Positions 6,617-13,203 of a DNA stretch of 15,280 nucleotides are shown here, piece by piece. The notes beneath the pieces are model-generated. The model was not told the DNA's origin. It searched no databases and saw nothing but the letters and a program-made list of their open reading frames with translations. The stretch is from an uncultured Mucilaginibacter sp. (GTDB taxonomy: Bacteria > Bacteroidota > Bacteroidia > Sphingobacteriales > Sphingobacteriaceae), in the NCBI RefSeq assembly GCF_946481715.1, contig NZ_CAMLOV010000136.1:1-15280 (forward strand). The letters are read 5' to 3'. Each line of letters starts with the position of its first letter. Positions within the stretch are counted from its first letter, which is position 1. The translations under genes were made by a program, and so were the position numbers.

Positions 6617-7534
6617 TCACCCCGCATACGGCCGTTGCGCCCGCTGAAGATCATTCTCACCCATCCGGTTAAACCCAACCGTATCGCGGTACAATTGCGG
6701 GCTTACGTCGGCATTGGCTTTAAAGAAACGGCTAAAGTAGCTTTCGTCGTTATAGCCCAGTTCATAGGCAATTTCTTTTACGGGTTTGTTGGTGAGGTAA
6801 AGTTCGCGTTTGGCTTCGATGATAATACGCTCGGAGATCAGGTCGGTAAGCGTTTTATTGAAATGCGCCTTGGTGATCTTGGCCAGGGCCTTGGGTGTGA
6901 TGTTAAGCAGGTTGGCATATTCGCCGGCGGCGTGCCGGGTTTTAAAATGCAGCTCTATATAGTCCTTTAGCTTTTGCAGGATGAAGGGTTCTTTGCTGCC
7001 GGCTGTCGCTTTCTCCGCTTCAGGTTGCTGTTGTGTTTTTAGGCGCGAAGCGGTTATCAGTAATATTTTAAGATATGACACCAGAAGCTCATACTGTGCC
7101 AGCGCCGGGTTTTGCATTTCGGCACGTATTTGCGCCAGCAGCATATCCATGGTTGCGGTGGCGGGTTCGTCTAAATGCAAATAGGGCGGGTTATAAATAT
7201 TATTGAACAACACACCGTTACAAGCCACTTCTTTTTGATGCTTATGGATACAGAAAAAGTCAGGATGAAAATGAAGCGCGAGCCCGCTTATCCCGTCTTT
7301 AGGTGTGAACATAAAGGGCTGATAAGGCGCAAAAGCAAACAGGGTGTTGGCTGTAAAGGAGTAGTCGTTAAAATCGGCCCGTGCATTACCGCTCCCCTCC
7401 TTTACCCAGATAAGCGAATAATAGTTATTCCGCTGCACATGGTCGAAATAACTATTATCGCTAAATGCGAACAGTTTAAAGGCAAGGTTTCCGGTTTGCG
7501 GATTTACCAAAGTAAAGCTTTGCTGCTCTGTCAT
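6617..7534 (-). CDS. AraC-family transcriptional regulator
   Basis: A 305-residue regulator with an N-terminal cupin-like ligand or dimerisation domain (about residues 20-110; LIWVKEGSG and ALHFHPDFF are typical) and a C-terminal AraC/XylS DNA-binding domain of two helix-turn-helix units (about 190-285). The second helix-turn-helix carries the family signature ELGYNDESYFSRFFK followed by the proline-tyrosine step SPQLYR. It is the third gene of a compact operon: its ATG lies 3 bp after the stop of the DUF1348 gene, which in turn follows the carboxymuconolactone decarboxylase-like gene. It may therefore regulate that operon, probably in response to an oxidative or small-molecule signal; the ligand is unknown. 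Confidence 0.93.
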   Translation of the reverse strand: MTEQQSFTLVNPQTGNLAFKLFAFSDNSYFDHVQRNNYYSLIWVKEGSGNARADFNDYSFTANTLFAFAPYQPFMFTPKDGISGLALHFHPDFFCIHKHQKEVACNGVLFNNIYNPPYLHLDEPATATMDMLLAQIRAEMQNPALAQYELLVSYLKILLITASRLKTQQQPEAEKATAGSKEPFILQKLKDYIELHFKTRHAAGEYANLLNITPKALAKITKAHFNKTLTDLISERIIIEAKRELYLTNKPVKEIAYELGYNDESYFSRFFKANADVSPQLYRDTVGFNRMGENDLQRAQRPYAG

Positions 7535-7537
7535 TAC

Positions 7538-7957
7538 TTATAACTTACGGTCGGTTTCGGCAATGGGCATGTCGTTTATGCTGGCGAAGCGCTTTTGCAT
7601 GTAGCCGTTCTCGTCAAACTCCCAAAGTTCGTTGCCGTAGCTGCGGTACCATTGCCCGGCTTCATCGTGCCACTCATATTCAAATCGCACCGCCATGCGG
7701 TTCTCGCGGAAGCCCCATAACTCCTTCTTCAGTTTGTAATCCAGCTCTTTATCCCATTTGCGGGTTAAAAAGGCTTTGATCTCTTCACGCCCGTTTATAA
7801 AATCGGTACGGTTGCGCCATTCCGAATCTACCGTATAGGCCAGGCTCACTTTTTCCGGGTCGCGGGTGTTCCAGGCGTCCTCTGCTGCTTGTACTTTCTG
7901 TAAGGCGGTTTCCATATTAAAGGGAGGTAGCGGGTATCGTTTGTTTTCTGCACTCAT
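7538..7957 (-). CDS. DUF1348 family, nuclear transport factor 2-like protein
   Basis: The 139-residue product matches the DUF1348/NTF2-like family along its whole length. Recognisable blocks are PLPPF near the N-terminus, [59 protein letters not shown] and ASINDMPI near the end. The NTF2 fold forms a cone-shaped pocket; no enzyme activity has been firmly assigned to this subgroup as far as I know. I chose the ATG at 7957 because family members start just before PPLPPF. An upstream ATG at 7984 would add nine residues and is only 2 bp from the preceding stop, so it is possible. It sits between the decarboxylase-like gene and the AraC regulator in one operon. Confidence 0.92.
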   Translation of the reverse strand: MSAENKRYPLPPFNMETALQKVQAAEDAWNTRDPEKVSLAYTVDSEWRNRTDFINGREEIKAFLTRKWDKELDYKLKKELWGFRENRMAVRFEYEWHDEAGQWYRSYGNELWEFDENGYMQKRFASINDMPIAETDRKL

Positions 7958-7986
7958 ATCTAATTTGCTTAAGCCGGGCGGCATTA

Positions 7987-8520
7987 TTACAATGCCGGTG
8001 CCGGTGGGAAATCTACCGCAATATCTGTTAAATTGTGCAGGTAATTCATAGCGGTTTTATCGCTTATCTGTAAAATTAAATCTACCAGGTTTTCGTTGGT
8101 GTAGCCATTTGCATAAAATTCGGCTACGGTTTCATCGGCTGCGTTGCCCCTGTTTCGGGTGATATCAGCTGCTATTTGTACCAAAGCGTTCAGCTTAGGG
8201 TTTTCGCTTTTGCCTCTGCGCAGGTCCAGTATCTGCTCGTCGCTAAAGCCGTTCATCTTGCCAATTACGGTGTGTGCGCTTAAGCAGTATTGGCAATCGT
8301 TTACCTGGCTTACAACCAGGTTAACGGCTTCTTTTTCTTTATTGGTTAATGTTGTTTTCGCGTTTTGGTAGGCAAGGTAGCGGGCAAGGCCTGTGTCGGA
8401 ATAAGCGATGGCAGCGTACAGGTTGGGTACAAAGCCAAGTGCTTTCTTCAAGTTATCAAATATTGCCTGGTTGGTTGGGGTTACTTCATCGCGGGTGGGT
8501 ACTATAAATTGCTTTTTCAT
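7987..8520 (-). CDS. Carboxymuconolactone decarboxylase family protein (AhpD-like peroxidase)
   Basis: A 177-residue AhpD-like all-helical protein. It carries the family motif E-x11-C-x2-C-x3-H, seen as Glu64, Cys76, Cys79 and His83 ([10 protein letters not shown]), which in AhpD-type proteins supports hydroperoxide reduction by a redox-active cysteine pair. The longer open frame reaching 8664 is not used: family members begin near MKKQF, and the extra 48 residues overlap the promoter region. It is the first gene of the operon with DUF1348 and AraC genes, an arrangement consistent with an inducible stress or detoxification unit. The physiological substrate cannot be told from sequence. Confidence 0.93.
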   Translation of the reverse strand: MKKQFIVPTRDEVTPTNQAIFDNLKKALGFVPNLYAAIAYSDTGLARYLAYQNAKTTLTNKEKEAVNLVVSQVNDCQYCLSAHTVIGKMNGFSDEQILDLRRGKSENPKLNALVQIAADITRNRGNAADETVAEFYANGYTNENLVDLILQISDKTAMNYLHNLTDIAVDFPPAPAL

Positions 8521-8554
8521 TTTGCTGTGTTTTTGTTTGTTGTTATTAACAATA

Positions 8555-8585
8555 CAAAGGTGCAGCATAGCGCTATCCCGGTAAA
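8555..8585 (-). promoter_or_regulatory. Putative promoter of the AhpD-like/DUF1348/AraC operon
   Basis: Read on the minus strand, TTTA (8585-8582), a 19-bp spacer and CACCTTTG (8562-8555; one mismatch to TAnnTTTG) lie 34 bp before the ATG at 8520. The spacing fits the Bacteroidota sigma factor, but both boxes are imperfect. Confidence 0.4.
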
Positions 8586-8641
8586 TGGATAAAGGGCGCA
8601 AGTACATGGATAGTTTTCCCTTGCGGGAGCATTCTTTTTTA

Positions 8642-8649
8642 TAAATTAG
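8642..8649 (+). promoter_or_regulatory. Putative -7 element of the DUF4184 gene
   Basis: TAAATTAG (one mismatch to TAnnTTTG) ends only 4 bp before the ATG at 8654, which would give a leaderless or nearly leaderless message. A TTG about 18 bp upstream is slightly too close for a standard -33 box. Confidence 0.3.
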
Positions 8650-8653
8650 CCTA

Positions 8654-9421
8654 ATGCCTTTCACCTTTGCACACCCCGCTATTGTCTTGCCTTTATATCA
8701 ATTGCCTAAACGGCTCGTATCGTTAACGGCTTTAATAATAGGCAGTATGATTCCCGACTTTGAATATTTTATCAGAATGAAGTTGATAGGTATTTACGGG
8801 CATAGCGTTGGGGGCCTATTTTGGTTCGACTTGCCGCTGGGCTTACTGATTTATTTTGTATATCAGCGTTTAATAAAAAACACCCTTATAGACCACTTGC
8901 CGGTTTATCTAAACGGCCGGTTCTCTGCCTACAAAAGTAATACCGCAGGCCGGGTTTCTGTAAACAGCATAGCTATTATTGCAATATGCCTGCTGATAGG
9001 TTCAGCGTCGCACCTTTTTTGGGACGGGTTTACGCACAAGCAACGCTTTTTTGCCGTGCACTTTCCTGTGTTTACCTCCACTATTAGCGTAGCGGGGCAC
9101 CCGGTTTTTGTTTATAAATTACTCCAGCATAGCAGTACGGTGCTTGGTTTTAGCATTATCGGATATGCAATTACACGGCTGCCAAGCGGCGAGGCAACAG
9201 GCAGGCAAAATAAAGGCCGGTTTTGGATTTGTGTACTGGCTATAATGTTGGCGGTGCTGGCTATAAAAACAATCGCATCCTTTAACATTTGGGGCAGCCA
9301 AGGTGGGTTTCCGTATGGTGAAATTATCGTAACGGCCATTTCCGGTTTCTTGCTTGGCCTACTACTGGTTTGCGGCTACATGTACACCAACAAAAAAGGC
9401 CCCATAGCTGGGGCCTTCTAA
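8654..9421 (+). CDS. DUF4184 family integral membrane protein
   Basis: The 255-residue product opens with MPFTFAHPAIVLPL, the hallmark N-terminus of DUF4184 proteins, followed by GSMIPDFEYF. A second conserved block, GSASHLFWDGFTH, lies at about residues 115-127. His, Asp and Glu residues in these blocks could bind a metal, as in other membrane proteins with HP/PD/HxxWD-type motifs, but this is inference. About six hydrophobic segments are present. The function is unknown. The last codons (KKGPIAGAF) are encoded within a strong inverted repeat that appears to be the terminator of the convergent minus-strand operon, so the C-terminal residues may be constrained by DNA structure rather than by protein function. 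Confidence 0.9.
   Translation: MPFTFAHPAIVLPLYQLPKRLVSLTALIIGSMIPDFEYFIRMKLIGIYGHSVGGLFWFDLPLGLLIYFVYQRLIKNTLIDHLPVYLNGRFSAYKSNTAGRVSVNSIAIIAICLLIGSASHLFWDGFTHKQRFFAVHFPVFTSTISVAGHPVFVYKLLQHSSTVLGFSIIGYAITRLPSGEATGRQNKGRFWICVLAIMLAVLAIKTIASFNIWGSQGGFPYGEIIVTAISGFLLGLLLVCGYMYTNKKGPIAGAF
9396..9417 (-). terminator. Intrinsic terminator of the Nif3/zinc-ribbon operon, inside the opposing gene
   Basis: AAGGCCCC (9396-9403) and GGGGCCTT (9410-9417) form a perfect 8-bp stem with a 6-base loop. Read on the minus strand the stem is followed by TTTTTTG, a proper U-tract, about 30 bp after the zinc-ribbon stop. On the plus strand the following bases are CTAAATAT, a poorer U-tract, so termination there is probably weaker. 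Confidence 0.85.
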
Positions 9422-9446
9422 ATATAAATTTATAAGTGGTTGCGTG

Positions 9447-10190
9447 TTATGCGTTCTCTTCTTCCAAAGCCATCAGCTCATCAACCAATATACGGCCGCA
9501 GTGCTCGCATACGATGATCTTTTTGCGCTGGCGGATATCCGACTGGCGTTGTGGCGGGATCTGGTTAAAGCAGCCCGAGCAAGAATCGCGCTGGATGGTT
9601 ACTACAGCTAACCCATTTTTTGCGTTGCCACGTAAACGGTTGTAAGCAGTTAGTAAACGCTCTTCAATATTTGGCACAGCCTTTTCTGCCAGTGCATTTA
9701 ATTCGTTTTCTTCTTTTTCAGTTTCGGCGGTAATGGTGCCTAACTCGTCTTTCTTAGCGTCAAGATCTGCACGGCGGGCATCAAGGTCGGCCTGTGCTTT
9801 TTCGTAGATAGCGGTTTTTGAAGAGATCTCGAAACCAAACTCGCGGATTTTTTTCTCGCTTACTTGTATATCCAGGCCTTGTATCTCAATTTCTTTTGAG
9901 ATAGCATCATATTCGCGGTTGTTTTTAACCTCGTTTAGCTGCGCTTCGTATTTTTTTGTATTAGCTTGTGCTTCTTTAATAAGGTTCTTGCGGGTTACAA
10001 TTTCGTCCTCAAGGTCATCAAGCTCGTTTTTTATTTTTTGTATACGGGTTTCTAATCCGGCAACATCATCTTCCAGGTCGGCAACTTCCATAGGTAATTC
10101 ACCGCGTACCTGGCGAATTTTATCAATTTTGGTGTGGATGGTTTGCAGGTCGTATAAAGCTTTAAGCTTTTGTTCTACGGTTTGTTCCAT
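9447..10190 (-). CDS. Coiled-coil protein with C4-type zinc ribbon (CT398-like)
   Basis: The 247-residue product has a long alpha-helical coiled coil (about residues 5-175, heptads of Leu/Ile with Glu/Lys-rich faces) and a C-terminal C4 zinc ribbon: Cys204-x2-Cys207 and Cys228-x2-Cys231 (CSGC and CEHC). This is the architecture of the CT398-like family, often placed near nucleic-acid or secretion-linked functions but without a settled role. Its ATG overlaps the stop of the Nif3-like gene by one base (TAATG), which implies translational coupling and a stable genomic pairing. A strong terminator follows its stop. Confidence 0.93.
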   Translation of the reverse strand: MEQTVEQKLKALYDLQTIHTKIDKIRQVRGELPMEVADLEDDVAGLETRIQKIKNELDDLEDEIVTRKNLIKEAQANTKKYEAQLNEVKNNREYDAISKEIEIQGLDIQVSEKKIREFGFEISSKTAIYEKAQADLDARRADLDAKKDELGTITAETEKEENELNALAEKAVPNIEERLLTAYNRLRGNAKNGLAVVTIQRDSCSGCFNQIPPQRQSDIRQRKKIIVCEHCGRILVDELMALEEENA

Positions 10191-11287
10191 TAAATATAAT
10201 ATTTGACGGGGTTTGTATTTACTTTTGTTAAACGGACCGCAAAGTTAACAAATTTATTTTGAATAATTTCATGCAATAATTGTTGCGTAAATTGCTCACT
10301 TTCAAAATGTCCAACGTCGGCAATCACTATTTTTCCTTCGGCATCAAAAAACTCGTGGTATTTGTAATCGGCAGTAATAAAAATGTCGGCACCGGCCGCT
10401 ATTGCCTGCTTTAATAAAAACCCTCCCGAGCCACCGCAAACCGCTACTTTTTTAATGGGCCGGCCGGTAAATGCCGTATGCCTTATCACGCTGGCGTGCA
10501 TCTTTTCTTTTACAAAAGCTAAAAAAGCGTCGGCATTTTTGGGGTTTTCCAGGTCGCCTATCATCCCGCTGCCTACTTGCTGGTTTTGGTTGGTGAGTGT
10601 GTACAGGTCGTAGGCCACTTCTTCGTAGGGGTGTGCCAGCACCAAAGCCATAATAATTTTGCTCTCCAGATTGGCGGGGTAAATGCTTTCTATCCTTATC
10701 TCGTGTTCCCGGTGGCGTTTGCCGGGTTCGCCCACATAGGGGTTGGCATGTTCGTTTGCTTTAAAGGTACCAAAGCCCTCTGCATTAAAGCTTACTTCGC
10801 TGTAGTTGCCAATATTGCCGGCACCAGCAGCAAATAAGGCACTGCGCACTTCCTCTGCCTGGGCAACGGGTACATAGGTAACCAGTTTTTTTAGCAGCTG
10901 ATGTTTGGGCGCGAGGATACGGCTGTTTTTTAGCCCCAGCGTCTCGCAGATGCGGGCATTAACTCCCGTCATGATGTTATCCAGGTTGGTGTGGATAGCA
11001 TAAATGGCTATGTTGTGGCGGATAGCTTTTTCTACTACGCGCTCCACATAGGTTTTGCCATTGAACCTTTTTAATCCCTTAAAAACAATGGGGTGGTGCG
11101 ATACGATGACCTGGCAGCCGGTGGCAATGGCCTCATCTATAACCGCTTCAGTACAATCCAGCGAAATGAGCGCCTGGTGGATATCTGCATCCGGATGCCC
11201 TACTATCAGTCCCGAATTATCATATTCTTCCTGATAGGCCAGTGGGGCCAGGCTTTCCAGGTAAGCGGTGAGTTGTGCTAATTTCAT
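10190..11287 (-). CDS. Nif3-like dinuclear metal centre protein (YqfO/YbgI family)
   Basis: The 365-residue product is a full-length member of the Nif3 family, hexameric proteins with a two-metal site, annotated variously as GTP cyclohydrolase I type 2-like; the true substrate is uncertain. Expected metal ligands are all present: His64-His65 (SHHP), Asp103 (HTNLD), and His327 with Glu331 (GHFESE). The length of 365 rather than about 250 reflects the middle PII-like insertion (roughly residues 125-235), typical of the YqfO subgroup. The ATG at 11287 fits the family N-terminus. It is the first gene of a two-gene operon with the zinc-ribbon protein, and a TACCTTAG box lies 5 bp upstream. Confidence 0.95.
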   Translation of the reverse strand: MKLAQLTAYLESLAPLAYQEEYDNSGLIVGHPDADIHQALISLDCTEAVIDEAIATGCQVIVSHHPIVFKGLKRFNGKTYVERVVEKAIRHNIAIYAIHTNLDNIMTGVNARICETLGLKNSRILAPKHQLLKKLVTYVPVAQAEEVRSALFAAGAGNIGNYSEVSFNAEGFGTFKANEHANPYVGEPGKRHREHEIRIESIYPANLESKIIMALVLAHPYEEVAYDLYTLTNQNQQVGSGMIGDLENPKNADAFLAFVKEKMHASVIRHTAFTGRPIKKVAVCGGSGGFLLKQAIAAGADIFITADYKYHEFFDAEGKIVIADVGHFESEQFTQQLLHEIIQNKFVNFAVRLTKVNTNPVKYYI

Positions 11288-11292
11288 ATTAG

Positions 11293-11300
11293 CTAAGGTA
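11293..11300 (-). promoter_or_regulatory. Putative -7 element of the Nif3 operon
   Basis: On the minus strand TACCTTAG (one mismatch to TAnnTTTG) is separated from the ATG at 11287 by 5 bp. No good -33 box was found. If used, the transcript would be leaderless or nearly so. Confidence 0.3.
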
Positions 11301-11365
11301 GTATAGGATTGACGAGATTGGAAAATATTGACGGGATTTTTATTTGGGGCACTATCTGATGAGTT

Positions 11366-11480
11366 GACTCACCCCGGATACGCTTCGCTGCCCGACCCTC
11401 TCTCCGCAAGCGGAAAGAAGGTGAAAAAAACAAAAAAGAACACCCCTCTTTACGAAGTAGAGAGGGGCTGGGGGTGAGTC
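11366..11480. repeat. 115-bp MITE/REP-like element with perfect 10-bp terminal inverted repeats
   Basis: GACTCACCCC (11366-11375) and GGGGTGAGTC (11471-11480) are perfect inverted repeats at the ends. Inside are two further hairpins. CTCTCCGC-AA-GCGGAAAG lies around 11399-11416 with one mismatch. A long stem at 11443-11467 has 11-bp arms starting CCCCTCT and ending AGAGGGG, a GAA loop and one mismatch. An A-rich linker (11425-11439) separates the two. The element has no coding capacity; the open frame crossing it on the minus strand is an artefact. The form resembles dispersed intergenic palindromic elements of Sphingobacteriaceae, which I recognise by eye only. Confidence 0.75.
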
Positions 11481-11655
11481 TACTCGCGACGAGGCACTCG
11501 CCGCGTAAAAAATCTCCCCTTTTTAAATAAACAAAGACCAAAACGCATGTAATATTTTCTTTGATGGGCAATCGCCGCCGGGCCTCCCTGCCCTTCCCAA
11601 TGCTTACATTCGTTTCGGTCTTACCGGGCCAATCGCCCTTCGTATATCTTACCTA
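11481..11655. other. Non-coding stretch beyond the palindromic element
   Basis: Together with 11288-11480 this makes a gap of about 370 bp without a credible gene. It is more GC-rich around 11562-11640 than other intergenic DNA here and has related words, GGGCAATCGCC (11565-11575) and GGGCCAATCGCCC (about 11627-11639), with ATGTAA and TTACAT on either side of the first part. This may be part of a longer dispersed repeat or a structured RNA, but no consistent fold could be drawn by eye. Confidence 0.3.
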
Positions 11656-11763
11656 TCAGGCTTTTTTAGCGCGGACAGATTTCAGGTCGTTCTGCAATAA
11701 GTTCAGCAATTCTTTATCGAAGCGAACGGTTAATTTATTGCTGGTTTTGTTAAGGGTTTTCAT
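11656..11763 (-). CDS. Possible 35-residue ribbon-helix-helix-like small protein
   Basis: An ATG at 11763 opens a 35-codon frame ending in TGA. The peptide begins MKTLNKTSNK, continues LTVRFDKELLNLL and ends KSVRAKKA. The central LTVRFDKELLNLL pattern (strand followed by amphipathic helix) resembles the start of CopG/Arc-type ribbon-helix-helix DNA-binding proteins, and the basic tail is consistent with binding nucleic acid. The domain would be short, because normal members have a second full helix. The frame starts 31 bp after the TM2 gene, and TATATTTA (11794-11787 on the minus strand) could serve as its own -7 box. It may be a truncated gene; expression is unproven. Confidence 0.45.
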   Translation of the reverse strand: MKTLNKTSNKLTVRFDKELLNLLQNDLKSVRAKKA

Positions 11764-11794
11764 TGTGTATGTAGGGTTGATGGTTATAAATATA

Positions 11795-12163
11795 TTATTC
11801 CTGAACGGCCATTTTTGTGATCTGGAAGCTTTCGTAAGCCATTTTTTGGTTATACTCGTTTGCTAACGATTTGTGGTTAATTAAATCGATTATCGAACCA
11901 ACGAAGCAAAAACCTACAGTAAACAGGTATAAAAGCCCCATGCCTATTTGGCCCGTGATAAAGCGCTGCAGGCCCGGCACTAAAAACAAGCCCACCAGCG
12001 AGAAGATCAGCATATCCTGCTGGCTTTTTCTTTTACTCTGGTAAACCATGTAAAAGTATTGTTTCTGCTTTTCGGTAAGGCCGTTTGTGGCCTGTTGCAG
12101 AGAGCCCATTTCTTCAGCAGTCATATCTGAGAAGGGCATATAAGGGTCTTGGTACATGTTCAT
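11795..12163 (-). CDS. TM2 domain-containing membrane protein
   Basis: The 122-residue product has a polar N-terminal part (about residues 1-48, rich in Gln and Met, possibly helical), then a TM2 domain: two hydrophobic segments at about 51-66 and 73-93 flanking a short turn with the family pattern LVPGLQRFITGQIGMGLLYL. A polar tail follows. The function of TM2 proteins in bacteria is not established. It lies 155 bp downstream of the DUF2752 gene in the same direction; TM2 and DUF2752 genes are often neighbours in Bacteroidota, to my knowledge. A reasonable promoter is seen at 12202-12232. Confidence 0.92.
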   Translation of the reverse strand: MNMYQDPYMPFSDMTAEEMGSLQQATNGLTEKQKQYFYMVYQSKRKSQQDMLIFSLVGLFLVPGLQRFITGQIGMGLLYLFTVGFCFVGSIIDLINHKSLANEYNQKMAYESFQITKMAVQE

Positions 12164-12201
12164 TTTCTTACTTTTTTAAGTGTTTGTGATGATTTATGAT
12201 G

Positions 12202-12232
12202 TAAAACTAATATCATAATAAAAAACCACCAA
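12202..12232 (-). promoter_or_regulatory. Putative promoter of the TM2 gene
   Basis: On the minus strand TTG (12232-12230), a 20-bp spacer and TAGTTTTA (12209-12202; one mismatch to TAnnTTTG) sit 38 bp before the ATG at 12163. The spacing is standard for Bacteroidota. Confidence 0.45.
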
Positions 12233-12318
12233 TACAAAACTGGCGGCGTATAATAAAGTATCGGTAAAAGCGGTAAAATTTGCGGTGAAGGGCGGGCGGA
12301 TTTTTAAAGGGCGAAAAT

Positions 12319-12633
12319 TTATCGGTGAGTATCGTGCCCCTGCATACGGGCACGATAGTTTACCGGGAATAGCAGGGTGTACATCCGGTAAAATATGCCA
12401 AGTACCGCCGGTATACCCAGCCAGTGGGCGTTGAAAGACTTTTTTATATCGCCCTGGAACAGGTAGGCTATAGCGTGCCCCATGCCGCAACCCGGGCACC
12501 AGGTAAAGCCCATAGCCTTTAGCGGGCACAGGCTAAAATGCGAATGGCCCGCCGGGTTTGTAAACGCCAGGCAAGCCATTGCAGTTATCCAAAATATAAG
12601 CTCGAAGTACTTATTAAAAAGCTTTTTAATCAA
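12319..12633 (-). CDS. DUF2752 family membrane protein
   Basis: The 104-residue product contains the DUF2752 core: NPAGHSHFSLCPLKAMGF, then WCPGCGMGHAIAYLFQGD, with three conserved cysteines and a likely metal- or redox-linked CPxCG motif at the end of a membrane segment. Hydrophobic helices lie at about residues 8-24, 43-60 and 72-90. No ATG fits. TTG at 12633 gives the usual family N-terminus (an MIKKLF-type start) and overlaps the DUF4199 stop by 8 bp, so it is preferred. An upstream TTG at 12672 would overlap by 47 bp. The gene is probably co-transcribed and translationally coupled with DUF4199. Confidence 0.88.
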   Translation of the reverse strand: MIKKLFNKYFELIFWITAMACLAFTNPAGHSHFSLCPLKAMGFTWCPGCGMGHAIAYLFQGDIKKSFNAHWLGIPAVLGIFYRMYTLLFPVNYRARMQGHDTHR

Positions 12634-13042
12634 CTTTATTGCTCTTGGTGGTGAGCAATAAAGATACGCCAAAAGCCATAATTACACCAACCAGTAGCGC
12701 ACCAAAAATACGCCCGCTAAAACTCTGAAAAGTTGTGTCGTGCGAATCGGGGTTGCCCCAGTTGATGAATACAATGCCGGCAAACACAGCAAGCGCACCG
12801 CCGACTAATAATATCTTAAAGCTTTGTATGAGCGCCTCAAAAAAGCCCATATTGCCTTTCAGTTCGCCATCGCGGAAGGTTTTTACGCCGAAGTATAAAC
12901 CAATAAGCGGTATCAATACCGATACGTATTCAATTGGCGAGGCTTCGCTATCGGTAAGGTTGTAGCCGGCAGCACGCATTACAAAAAGCCATATCAGGCT
13001 TAAAACGCCTATAATTAATCCGAAAATTACTGAGTTCTTCAT
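12626..13042 (-). CDS. DUF4199 family membrane protein
   Basis: The 138-residue product has the four hydrophobic segments of DUF4199 proteins (about residues 3-22, 38-52, 72-94 and 108-130) with the typical MKN..FG.I.G opening and the central YFGVKTFRDGELKGNMGFFEAL block. The family is largely restricted to Bacteroidota and has no assigned function. The ATG at 13042 is a clear start. It is the first gene of a minus-strand run with DUF2752 (8-bp overlap) and then TM2, and is divergent from mfd across a 161-bp gap that must hold both promoters. Confidence 0.92.
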   Translation of the reverse strand: MKNSVIFGLIIGVLSLIWLFVMRAAGYNLTDSEASPIEYVSVLIPLIGLYFGVKTFRDGELKGNMGFFEALIQSFKILLVGGALAVFAGIVFINWGNPDSHDTTFQSFSGRIFGALLVGVIMAFGVSLLLTTKSNKVD

Positions 13043-13188
13043 GGTAGTATAAAGTTTGGTATCTGAGTTTTAGATTTGTTGTTGCGCCACATAAAAAGCG
13101 GAATATCATTTAAAAGTAAACAATGCCCGTTTTTGTTTGCTATAATTTTTGATAATTGGGCGGCTACGGCAAAAACGCCTTTTTTACC

Positions 13189-13196
13189 TATATTTG
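13189..13196 (+). promoter_or_regulatory. -7 promoter element of mfd
   Basis: TATATTTG is a perfect match to TAnnTTTG and ends 7 bp before the TTG start at 13204. No good -33 TTG box appears 19-21 bp upstream; the nearest TTG (13156-13158) is about 30 bp away. The transcript would begin at or just before the start codon. Confidence 0.55.
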
Positions 13197-13203
13197 CACC
13201 GTT

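Noticed and set aside
8521..8664. N-terminal extension of the AhpD-like protein to 8664
   Set aside because: The extra 48 residues are absent from the family, are basic and irregular, and cover the intergenic promoter region; the start MKKQF at 8520 fits the family.
11293..11571. 92-codon open frame on the minus strand
   Set aside because: It reads straight through the palindromic element and translates into low-complexity sequence typical of such repeats (PSPSLLRKEG, SFRLRREGRA); no family resemblance.
11561..11866. 101-codon open frame on the plus strand
   Set aside because: It overlaps the small ORF and the 3' end of the TM2 gene on the other strand, and its sequence lacks coding character.
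12194..12529. 111-codon open frame on the minus strand
   Set aside because: It lies largely in another frame of the well-supported DUF2752 gene.
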